Below are positions 47,039-57,478 of a stretch of 64,000 bases of DNA, piece by piece. The notes below the pieces were generated by a model. The model was given only the letters and a program-made list of their open reading frames with translations. It was not told the origin of the DNA and made no database searches. The DNA comes from Hydrangea macrophylla. Taxonomy: Eukaryota > Streptophyta > Magnoliopsida > Cornales > Hydrangeaceae. Positions within the stretch are counted from its first letter, which is position 1; each line of letters starts with the position of its first letter. The stretch lies in contig CM066984.1 of the NCBI GenBank assembly GCA_033977485.1, positions 111,273,251-111,337,250 of the forward strand. Reading direction: 5' to 3'. The translations under genes and the position numbers were made by a program.

Positions 47039-47610
47039 TCTCTATTAATAATAATTATATTTATTAAAAATTCAATCTAAACGGTCACATCTTTTTATTC
47101 AATTTTGCTAATAAAAAGCTATCCCAAACTCTTATTTACCATATATATATATATGGGGGCTGCTAACCTACAACATGATGGTTGTAGGTTAGCAATATAC
47201 AACAGTCTCTTTAGCGATGAAAAATAGTTTTTTAGCGACAAAATTTTTGTTGCTAAAGGTTTCAACTTTTAGCGACTAAAAATTTCGTCGCTAAAAGCCT
47301 GTTTTTTGTCGCTAAAAGCCTCATTTATTGTAGGTTAGCAAATCCCTATATATATATATATATATCGAATTATGGTCATTTATCAAAATATTAAATTGGA
47401 TAATATTTAGCCCTACTTTAATTTTTTGATTAATTTTTATGTACGAGTGACCTGTTTTAAGAGTCGAATCTAATGCATATGAGTTTAAGATCTCACAAAA
47501 TGACATGTTAAGCACATTAATGCCATGTGGCTCTTTAAAACGATGGAATTTCTATGAATTTGTGTCAAATAGAATGCGTTGCATGCTCAACGCATGTGTC
47601 CCATCGCTAG
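47039..47610 (+). mobile_element. Helitron-like non-autonomous element
   Basis: The 5' end TCTCTATTAATAATAATTAT follows A. The 3' end has the hairpin GCGTTGCATGCTCAACGC, then ATGTGTCCCATCGCTAG with host T at 47611. It carries a 192-bp MITE (47155-47346). No coding capacity. Confidence 0.65.
47155..47346. mobile_element. MITE with CTAACCTACAAC ends
   Basis: GGGGGCTGCTAACCTACAAC and TTGTAGGTTAGCAAATCCC are inverted repeats. Inside are alternating TTTAGCGAC(G/A)AA motifs in both orientations. The flanks are TA-rich. Confidence 0.8.
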
Positions 47611-47944
47611 TATTATTAGTTGTATTACATGCACTTGAATGTGGTGTTATCCAAAATATATTCAATGCGATAGAATGTAGAAACCTGAAATCTAAAATCA
47701 ACAAAATTGTAAGACCCTGTTTGGTTCACATGGAAAGAAATCTAACAAGGGAAATTCATTTCCTAAGAATCAGTTTTTTTAAGTTTGATACATTTAAGTG
47801 GTTATGTTGGTATTAATTCCAAATAGATGTAGTTTCTTAGACAAATATTAAAAATCAACCCTTATCTACAACTAGTATTTAGATTCCTTTCCACACGAGT
47901 TTAGGAAAACAAAACGTGCCCTTGTCAGTTTCATGTCAAATAAA

Positions 47945-48085
47945 ATTGAATAATTTAGTATATAGTCCTAATATATACATCTAACTAGAAATAGGTCATT
48001 TTTTTTAAAAAAAAAAAATGAATCTAGAAATTGGTCTCTGACCTAATTTGAGGACTAAAATACCCTCATATGATCATTTTTATAG
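47945..48085 (-). repeat. Fragment of the 15352-16885 element family, inverted
   Basis: TAATATATACATCTAACTAG and CTAGAAATTGGTCTCTGACC are the inverse of the right end of the element at 15352-16885. Only about 140 bp remains, cut by the start of the LTR at 48086. Confidence 0.6.
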
Positions 48086-50367
48086 TATAACACATGTGTA
48101 CGGGTTTAGAGTAGTTCATTATATTTGTCATGCTTGATAATGTGATATGATGTGATATGTATTATGACAAGAGAACCCTCTAAAACTGTGTGAAATGAAT
48201 GTTTTGATGTTGTGAAGTCTCTCTGAGATTGAAACGTTCATTGTGGAATACCCTAAATGTTTATCTGAAAATTAATGTTTACCTGCGTATTTCACTATCT
48301 GTTTTATTATCTGGTTTAGAATATATTTATGTTGTTAATTTTAGTACTTGTGAGGACGAATTAACACGCTACATAATTGGTAGGCTAATTAGTAATTTCG
48401 TAATTATATGGAATTGCTTTTTAGCAATCAAACGGAACTTAACGAAAACTTTAATATTTTATAGTTTTCACTCGTGAAGCAATGAATTAGACGTGTAAAA
48501 CGTTTCGAAGAATAATTAGAAGTTTTGAGAACTTGTGGGGAGGTAAACACAATTTCTGAGAGTCGAGGCTATATGTAGAAGAAGGTGAGATTTTTTCATA
48601 AGTTATAACTTAAATTAGAACTCAAGAGAGGGGAGATTGGGGATTTCTTGGCTTAGAGCTTCGAGACACTAATCGACGAACTTCTGTCCGTCTGTTTTTC
48701 TCGAAATTTCATATTCGAACTCGTCGAGGTAAGGCTGTCGTTTTGATATCCACTAGGTCTTGTTTGGATAAGTTCTCCAAAAACTCATTTTGGGAATTTT
48801 CATAAAAAGTTGTTAATTGAACTTTTGATCGATAGGAATTGTATTAGACAGACTTCTACACGTTCCTTGTGCTTGGGTTTTCCTTGGAACGGGATCTATG
48901 AGGGTTAATCGGAGGTGAGTGATTCAACTATGTGTTTTGGAATGATTTCTTGACATGTATTCATGTTTTATATGGAAGATATGTTCTAATTCATGGCTAT
49001 ATATTGTGTAGTTCATATTGGGCGATTATATTGATAAGTAGGCCCAATTGCATGGTGAAATATTTTGATTATGTCAAAAGCATGATGAAATATGTTTGAG
49101 CATGTTTAGTTGCTATTTGGGTCAAGAGTAATACTTGGGACACAACCAAAAGACACTGTGGGACCCGTCAGGAGAGAGATAGACACAAAATGGAGGTTGT
49201 GTCCCAAGGTTGTGTCTTTTGGTTGTGTCCCAAGTATTACTCTTGGGTCAAAAGAGTGCGTGGTACCAAGCCATTGTTGTGGACCTGTTATAGGCATATG
49301 GTTGCATGTTTGAAGAAAAGAAACGTGAGTCTTACCTGGTTGCGTAGACTTATTGGCGAGGAGGCGCGGACTAGGAGTATGGATCGTACACGTGAGACTC
49401 CGGAGACTAGTATGAAATGTAGAGAATGTGAATGCGAGAATGTTTATCATTCATGTGCATCGTTATTTTATTCACTAAGCGTTAGCTTAAACGAATCAAA
49501 ATATTTGTGGTTATTTAAATAACCATTGTAGGTGTAAATGTCAGCGAGGAATCGGAGAAGTGAGCACGCGAGATTAGAAGTTCACTTAGAAGGTAACTTG
49601 AAAGTCTAATTTGTAGTTTTGTAATAGAACAGTTGTTTAATTCACTTTGTGACTTTATATTGTAATAGAATTTAGAGATTAGAAGCTTGGGACATGTTTG
49701 AATAGGTTTAATATATATTTCTTTATGTTTCTTGATAGTTAGGATTAGTAAATGAGCTCATAGATGAAAGTTGTTAAGCTTGGAATCAAAATTTCTGCAA
49801 AATGTTCTGATATAGGGAAAACCAGTCAACTGGTTTAAAAATAGTCGACTGGATTCATTTGTTAAAATGAGACACTGCCTCATATTTGTAAAAGTAGTCG
49901 ACTGAGTACCTCGAAGCAGTCAACTGGTGAGTGTCCCAAAATGGAAGGTTCTGCTGGAATAGTATCCAGTCGACCAGAGATGTAAAAATAGTCGACTAGA
50001 ACGAGTTGCAAGAAGAGGGAGCTACTGGAGGGTTGAGTCCAGTCGACTAGACAGTCTCCAGTCGACTTGGAATTCGACACCCCAGTCAACTAGACCAAGT
50101 GCCAGTCGACTAGATTGCGTGGCTGAGAGTTCCATACTCTTTGTGGGCTTCAAAGCAGTCGACTGGGTCCCCGACACAGTCGACTGGTTTGTTTATTTCA
50201 AAGTGGATTGTTTCTTTGAGGTTTTAACTAGGAAAAACTTTTTATAACTTTGAATTTTATGGATTTTACTTATGTTTTATTTTGCTGCTATTATCTTTTA
50301 ATTGAACTGGATGAGCCTTGGTGTCATGCCAGGTGTCCTACTTCCGCCATAGCGGGATGGGACGTTT
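48086..50367 (+). mobile_element. 5' LTR of truncated Ty3-type element, family A
   Basis: Aligns with the inverse of the solo LTR at 30500-32532 block by block (AATTAACACGCTA, GTAGGCTAATTAG, CAGCGAGGAATCGGAG). It begins TATAACAC and ends just before a tRNA primer site. A family M MITE is inserted at 49136-49242. Twelve AGTCGACTGG-like motifs lie at 49815-50190. Confidence 0.85.
49136..49242. mobile_element. Mutator-type MITE, family M, copy e
   Basis: Ends GAGTAATACTTGGGACACAACC and its exact inverse, flanked by a perfect 9-bp duplication TTGGGTCAA (49127-49135 and 49243-49251). At 107 bp it is the shortest copy. Confidence 0.93.
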
Positions 50368-50369
50368 AG

Positions 50370-50381
50370 TGGTATCAGAGC
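50370..50381 (+). promoter_or_regulatory. Primer-binding site, initiator Met-tRNA
   Basis: TGGTATCAGAGC, complementary to the 3' end of plant initiator Met-tRNA, directly after the LTR. It fixes the LTR end and the + orientation. Confidence 0.9.
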
Positions 50382-50609
50382 AATAGGTTTAGAACCTTGG
50401 GGACGAGTGACACATTATATGATGAGTGACATCGAGTGGAGTGTATGATTGTGATGCTAACATTGGTATTACTATAAAGATGCTTTATATGTTTGCATAT
50501 GTTGTTTGTGATGATGATCTGTGCGCACATTTATATATATATATATATTATGGCAAGGCATACATAGTCTTTATGCATTATACTCATCAGGACGAATACG
50601 TGATACGTC

Positions 50610-51090
50610 ATGACTGAGCCGATAAGAGAATTGTCACCGCATTCGCGTATGGATCAGCTAGTAAATATGGTAGGGAATTTTGTTCAAGCCGTAAGTAAAT
50701 GAGACCAGATGAACGCTCAGGCTCCACCAGTTGAGGTTCGATATATTAATGCACCACCGGTACCACAACTACAACACACGATCATAGAACAATTCTACAA
50801 GCGAAAACTGACTTTGTATTATGGGCAGGCCGATTTAGACTTGGCCGACCATTGGATGATGGACATGGAGACACTTCCGTACGGTGATGTGCACCGACAA
50901 GGAGAAAATTCTTTGCGCATCCGATACATTGATGGAAGAAGCATTAGATTGGTGGAACAACGAACTTGAACAAGGGAAACCAACTACGTGGAGGCATTCA
51001 AAGAGGAATTCAACAAGCGTTTCTTTTCGCGATCGGTTCGAACTCAAAAGCGTAAATAAGATTGGAACAGGATTACCATATCATTAGCCT
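50610..51090 (+). pseudogene. Degenerate Ty3-type gag remnant
   Basis: A start MTEPIRELSPHSR is followed by a stop. Further on two frames carry the gag capsid pattern (FYKRKLTLYYGQADLDLADHW, then in another frame TDKEKILCASDTL and EEALDWWNNE), so at least one frameshift separates them. No pol follows: the element is truncated near 51090. Confidence 0.75.
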
Positions 51091-52929
51091 CTTTAACAAA
51101 TCATGAGCCGAGTCGCGGTCTCGCTCTCTTTAAGATGTTTCGCGGCTCTGTCCAAAGTGTGCAAGCAGTTCGTATATGTCACGCCATCCCAGGATAAAAA
51201 ACCCAAGAATCTCTTCGGTCTCAGATTTTTGTTTGCACCAAGAAAAACTGGTATACTAACCACCATTTCTGATATAGTTGCTCAATAATAAAAACAGGAA
51301 GATTTTATTTTTTCTTCAAGAACAATATCACTCTTCTATAACATCTATGTATATCTAATAAGAACTCTCTGAAACTCTCTAATATTTTACTATATTTTTT
51401 GTGTGCATTTCCTTGAGAAACAAAACTGAATATGTAGAGAAATATGTTTTTGGGCTTTAAATCTTTCAAACCGTTTGGCCATATACACATATATGTGAGC
51501 TGACTGTTACACATCCAAACTGCCATTGGAGATTGGAAAAAAAATTTGAACGTTTGGCATAATGAACATAACGTGAGAAAATTGAAGATTAAAAGAAAAC
51601 ATTTCAGATTTAATAAAGAGGTTTTAAAATTCCGTGGACTTAAACACTGTTAAAAGTGTTAGCCCATTAAGAGTGGGTCCTCTAAAAAGACATTTCTTTT
51701 ATAGCAATAATATTTTATACATTATTGTTTTATTGAAATATTCCAACAGCAATTAATGACTCAACAAGGTATCAAGATCAATGTTCCTGTCGTGTCTTAA
51801 CTTGATTTTTCGTCCCATATTCTAGTTTGCAAATCTACATTTTGTTATTTGTCTCCGCATGAGGAGAGGATGTTGCAAGTTTGATATACTAAGCCGACCA
51901 GTTGCTAATAACTTAAGTTTTAGAGCAATTAGTGAGTTAATAAAAGTTTTTGAATTGTGTAAGTCACTTTCCTTTCTCTATTTTTTCGAATTATTCTTAT
52001 CTTTTGAAAACATGCACTTTTTAATGCTATTTAAGCAATTAGGAAAACACCATAAAAGCGTTAGCCAGGTGTTTGGTTGGAAAATTTATAAGTGTGTGCG
52101 AGCGTGCCAGGCAAGCAAATTGCCAATGTGTAAATTTGATAATCCAAACTGCGCCTCACCAAGCGAATTGTGGTGACGTTCGATGCCTTAAACAAGGACT
52201 TTTATCGTGTAAGACGGAATAGAGATGAAATGTAAGAAACTGTGAATGCTCGACCATATGTTAGTTCGAACAACACAAAATGAAAGTAGAGTCACAGTAG
52301 GTCTTCGAAGAAGACACAGTGAGCAAATTAACTAAGAAGAGACAAAGTAGATGACTACTTCAAACTAACTACTAAGGAATTAAACTAAATTATGATTAAA
52401 CTAATGAAACTAAACTACTCCTAATCTAAGGCCTTAGTGGCCGGATACTAAGAAAGGAGAAAACTATATGTTTGTATTGATTGATTGTTTGGTCAAGGAC
52501 CTCTTACAATGAATACATCATGTGTATTTATAAATGCAAATCATAACCACCAATAACCACCCATTTGAATTTGAATATTTCCCTCCTATTACAATAACTA
52601 CCAATTCAAATTCATTACACATAAGTTTCTTTCAAGAGAAGCTCCCTCCAAAATGTCTTCCACTCTAATCACCATTGATCTTCAAGTAATCATTTTTGAT
52701 GTCCTCATATGATGACAAGTGTCCTGCAATAAATTTACTAATGGCTTCCATGGCAAGCCAAAATAGTATATAATAATAATAGTAATATAATTATTATATA
52801 GTAATATAATAACATAGTAAAATTATATTTTATGGTATAAACATAAGCCCCCCTGGTTCTTTGAAAATGAAGCGTACGTAATTTTTGAAGAACCAATTTC
52901 TTGATTTCCATAAAATAATATGATTAGTT
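51091..52929. other. Intergenic sequence, mostly unidentified
   Basis: Open frames such as 51859-52176 show no recognisable domain. 52190-52760 reads in places like a Copia-type LTR on the - strand (TTACAATGAATACATCATG, then TATTTATAAATGC), but no ends were found. Confidence 0.35.
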
Positions 52930-53825
52930 TCGAAGCCAACACAACAACTACGAACAAGAAAAATGGCTTTAAAGTTGTCCTAAAGCCAATATAACAACAG
53001 CCTCTCAAATACTAAAAACTTTGCTTTAAACTGACTTCGAATAAAATGAAATAGCCTTGAAGGCTTCGAAGCCAATATTATTATTTTGAACACAAAACAA
53101 TGGCTTTAGATTGGATTTAAAACCAATATAGTAATTTCAAACACAAAGTAATTAAATGGCTTTTAGATTTGCCTCGAAGCCAATCTAATAATTTTGAACA
53201 TAAAATAAATGACTTTCAACTTGTTTCAAAGCCAATATAATAGCTTCGAATACAAAATGAGTGGCTTTAAACTTACTTCGAAGCCAATACAAAAGATTTG
53301 AACACAAAATAAATGGCTTAAAATTGAATTCAAAGTAAATATAGGGGGTTCGAGCACAAATAAAGGATTTTATTTTTGCTTCGAAGCCAAAATAAAAACC
53401 TTGAACATAAAATAAACTATTTTTAATTTGGTTCAAAACCAATAGATTAACTTTTAAACACCCTACCAAAATATGGCTTTAGACTTAATTCGAAGCCAAT
53501 AAATAAGTACTTCGAATATTAAATAAATTATTTTTAATTTGTTTTGAAGCCAAAGTAATAGCTTTGAACACCAAAATATGGCTTAAACTTGATTCAAAGC
53601 CGATACCATTATATTTGAATCACCAAAATGACGGCTTTGAACTTGCTTCGAAGCCAATATAAAAGATTCGAACACCAAAACAATGACTTCAAAGTTGCTT
53701 CGAAGCATACACGTACAATAGAAATATCTTCTAACACAAAATAAAGTGTTTTAAAATTGCTTCGAAGTCTACATAATAGCTTCGAATCTCAAAACAATGG
53801 CTTTAAATTTGCTTCGAAGCCAATG
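52930..53825. repeat. Tandem array of about 53-bp units centred on GCTTCGAAGCC
   Basis: About 16 degenerate units, each with a form of TGGCTTTAAACTTG, CTTCGAAGCCAATATAA and TTCGAACACAAAATAA. The core GCTTCGAAGC is a perfect palindrome. The array runs into AT-rich sequence on both sides, and no open frame is maintained through it. Confidence 0.8.
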
Positions 53826-54070
53826 TAAGTATCCCAAAATATACCTTCATTGAACTGATTATTTTGGCATATATATTACCAATCAAATAAGCAAAGAACT
53901 ACTACCTTTACATACATATATATATATATATATATATGAAAACACAACTCTCAATTTCATGGCTCTAATATTGAACCTACTTTACACAAGTGTTTCAAGT
54001 GACAAGCCAAATATGAGTCATGAGTCTCGTGACCACATCAAAAGAGACTATACAATTAACAGTTAATTAC

Positions 54071-56993
54071 TGTCACGCCCCGACGTAGCATAAATAAGGA
54101 AAGCGTTTAATTTCCTTTATGGACCCGTAGGTCGCGACAGTTTGAAGGATCGATTCCGTCCCAAACGTTAAACAATAAAACATAATAATCAGAGTAAAGC
54201 AATCAAGGCTTACAAAAATTTTCTATCTTATTACATCTTATAAACCGGGGTCACTAAGGCACAAACCGCCTTGAAAATAAAATAATAGCTTAGTGTCTGT
54301 TACAGTCATCCTTAAAACAAAACAGTTTAAATCTCCAACAAATAAACTTAATGCATAAAATAAACAGTTTCTTTATTCCAACAGCAGCCACCTCAATTAG
54401 CGTAGTCATACGTTTCTTCCTGGTTAAAACCTGAAAAGCCTGAACACGAATGTCCAGGACGCATCAACGTCGTCAGCTTCAAGAAGCTGGTGAGTATTAA
54501 AAACATGACTTTGAATGTAAATCATACCCATTTACCTTTTTCCATTTTCAATTTACAAAATCAATAGTTTGATCATAAAAAAAGAATTCATTTTAGAGCA
54601 CCACGAGGAATATATTAAAAGTTGTTCATTCATTAAAACACATGCTCGTGTATGAAATAATGCACCCCACTCATCTTACCGACTCTTTTCTCTCGACAGA
54701 CCCCACAACAACCCTCTATCTTACTCCTGTATCTTTGAAACACTAAGATAGCCACACTTTAGCGACGGGGCGCCAGGGAGTGTCCAATGCCTCACACTTT
54801 GAATACCCTAACCGCCATGCAAATACCGGGGCAACCCCTCTCGCAGTATCCAGACTTGAGTTATCAGGGAGTGTCCGTAGGCCACACTTTAGCACTACCA
54901 TGGGTGCCAGTGAGTGTCCAGTTTGCCACCGTCGCATTTCAAAGATACCCACGCCTCTTTTTCAACTACAATCACCACCGCAATCTCAATCACAATCACA
55001 ATCACAACCACAACCACAATCATAACCACAACCACATCTCATACTCTTTTCCACACTAACCATTACTCTTTCCACACTGACTGTCACTCACATGCATGTA
55101 CCACTGACCCACATGAATGTCATGAAACTCTAAAACATAAAGCACTTTACTGAATTAAAGGCACAACGCAAGTACGGGAATTGATAAGTCAAAACACAAC
55201 GTCCAACTCGCTCAAACATGAATAATTGGGGTTCTGTTTTAAATAAACTACGCAAACAGAACCTTAACAGTATATGAATTTCATCCAAACAGTCCCTTAG
55301 CACAAAACAACAAAAACCACAAACTGCCGGAAATCGCGCGCGCGGGCCGCTCGCGCGAAAGGTCGCTCGCGCGGGCCGCTCGCGCGATCTGGCCGATTTC
55401 CTTTTTCTTTTATAAACTTTTCCATCTGCCTGGGGAAGCCAACCTCGCGCGCGCGGATCGCTCGCGCGATAATTCGCTCGCGCGGTCCGCTCGCGCGATT
55501 TGGCCGATTTTCATTTTTCCTTTACAAAAACTCTTCCAACGGCCAAGGTACAGGAGAATCGCGCGCGCGAGCCGCTCGAGCGAGGGTCGCTCGCGCGGGC
55601 CGCTCGCGCGATCCTCGCGCGCGCGATCGTGGCGCGACCTTTCACTGAGGCTTCGTCTTCTTCCCCAGACTTCCTCTGTTTCAGTTTTAAGGGGTCAAAA
55701 TGACCCATTTTGCAAACTGAAAGCAACCATACCTTATTATATATGGATTTCTTCGTTTTTGAACAAGGATTATGAATTTGAAATCAATTTTACATGAATT
55801 AACCCGTAGCTCTTGAATTTTATGAAAAACTAAAATATGTCAAAACTTATTTTCTTATATACTTTCTTATGTGAACAAATTGGGTTCCAAAACTTTAACA
55901 GTAGCATCTAGGGACCCCAATCTCCCTAAATCATCTCTAAAAAACTTATTTTGATTGAGTTTGGAAAATCTCCATTTTTTTTTCAAGTTATGAATTTCAA
56001 CGTGAAATTTTCATGGAGTTAAACAAGAACACAAAATTAACACAGTAAACAAGCATAAGTTTACATTTGGAGTGAGTTTGGAATACTCACTGTGATTAAG
56101 AGATGAGTGATTGTTGAGAAAGATAAGCTTAATAAGAATTAACCCAAGCTTGACTATGGAGGATCAAGAGCTTCTTCTTTCTAAAAAAAAAGATCTGCAA
56201 TTCTCTATCTCTCTGAACTCTCTCTATGTCTCTATATTTTAGTTGTGAATGTAAATTTCAGATTGTAAGTGTGTGAGTGTTGTATGTATAGGGAAGCCAA
56301 GCTTAGGCTACTTGGAGCCCAAGAACTACCAAGTTCACTCAACAAAAGAAATTTTGGTTTTAAATTCTGAAATTACCCAAATGATTCAGCATTATTCATA
56401 CGTATATACATGCATATACACTCTCAGATTATTGAAGAGCCAAGCTAGGCTAGTAGGGGTTCAAGCTAATGGTGTTTGGGAAATGCAACTTTTGGTCACA
56501 AGAATACACACACACACACAAAGCATTCCCAAACAAGACTTAGTCAAATGATTACTTGCCATTAATGGAATAAAGCAAATGTCCAAATCGGTCACTTCCA
56601 AAATCTGTGGAAGCTCACATCGCGCGGACAGTTTTGAACATAAACTGGTATTTTCGGGGCGCGGTGGTCACCACAAAAATACAGGAAATTCATTTTGACT
56701 TAAGAATTGATTTCCTGGTTTCATAAAAATACTGTTTGAGTAAAAAGGAAATATTTCCACCGTTTTGAAATACAGATTTTGAAATCCACACAGGTATCAC
56801 TAACTTTGTAAAAATTACAATTTGACCCCAAAAGAAATTTTAGCTCTCAATAAATCAAGGAATAAAATTTAGAACATGGGAAATGAAATTAAATGAAGCA
56901 GTCAATACCAAAATGAAATTAAATATGACAATGCAATTTCCAATTAAATATGAAAATGTAATTTAAAATTAAATGGAAATGCAGGTTATTACA
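54071..56993 (-). mobile_element. 3' LTR of young chromovirus (family C)
   Basis: 2,923 bp, TGTCACGCCCCGACG to GGTTATTACA in + view. It matches the right LTR at 61274 with no length change. On the - strand this is the downstream LTR. The left flank is ATTAC; the matching flank lies outside the window. It includes CG-rich blocks at 55334-55640 and CAGGGAGTGTCC repeats at 54770-54920. Open frames within it are not genes. Confidence 0.97.
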
Positions 56994-57008
56994 CCCTTCC
57001 TCCCTTAA
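56994..57008 (-). promoter_or_regulatory. Polypurine tract
   Basis: On the - strand TTAAGGGAGGAAGGG directly precedes the LTR start TGTAATAACC. This is the position where plus-strand DNA synthesis is primed. Confidence 0.85.
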
Positions 57009-57034
57009 ACAGGATTTCGCCCCCGAAATCAAGA

Positions 57035-57478
57035 CTAGCTAGTCCTGAACAACTCCGGGTACTTCTTCCTCATCTCAGCTTCAACTTCCCACGAGGCTTC
57101 ATTCTCGTCATGGTGATTCCACTGAACCTTCACCAACGGAATGTTTTTATTCCTCAATTTCTTGATACGCTGGTCCAAAATCTTCACAGGTCTCTCCTTG
57201 TAAGAAATGTTATGACTCGTCTCAATATTGTCATAACTAACCACATGTGAGGGGTCTCGTATGTATTTCCTCAACATACTCACGTGAAACACGTTGTGAA
57301 CCCCAGACATCTTCGGTGGTAGCGCCAGTCGATACGCTATTTTCCCGACACGTTCCAAAATCTCAAACGGTCCGATAAAACGCGGAGCTAACTTCCCTCT
57401 CTTGAGACCAAAACGTACTACTCCTCGGGTTGGTGAAACCTTGAGAAGCACGTGATCCCCAACACTAAACTCCAAATC
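57035..57478 (-). CDS. Integrase C-terminus and chromodomain, after a stop codon
   Basis: Continuation of the pol frame beyond the in-frame TAG at 57479-57481. It has no start codon of its own. Seen: VGDHVLLKVSPTRGV, the GPY/F-type module RFIGPFEILERVGKIAYRL, NVFHVSMLRKY, then a chromodomain in the last 50 residues (KILDQRIKKL to KVQWNHHDENEASWE). Chromodomains of this group direct integration towards particular chromatin marks. It would be made only by readthrough, or not at all, in this copy. Confidence 0.9.
   Translation of the reverse strand, partial: DLEFSVGDHVLLKVSPTRGVVRFGLKRGKLAPRFIGPFEILERVGKIAYRLALPPKMSGVHNVFHVSMLRKYIRDPSHVVSYDNIETSHNISYKERPVKILDQRIKKLRNKNIPLVKVQWNHHDENEASWEVEAEMRKKYPELFRTS

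Noticed and set aside
48086..51090. Complete retrotransposon starting at the LTR
   Set aside because: No pol and no second LTR follow the gag remnant before 54070, so it is a truncated element.
51091..51290. GC-richer stretch with GAGCCGAGTCGCGGTCTCGC, considered as a gene or rDNA fragment
   Set aside because: No recognisable protein and no rRNA match that I could support.
51859..52176. 105-codon open frame on the + strand
   Set aside because: Low-complexity hydrophobic composition, no domain, no splice context. Probably chance.
54743..55153. Open frames of 60-90 codons on both strands, repeated at 61946-62356 and in related form at 38637-39159
   Set aside because: They lie inside LTRs, follow the CACTTT...CAGGGAGTGTCC and CACAACCACAAC repeats, and show no protein domain.
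55500..55726. Arg/Ala-rich open frames in the CG-rich blocks (also 62703-62929 and 39317-39550)
   Set aside because: Product of alternating CG codons, open on both strands at once. Not coding.
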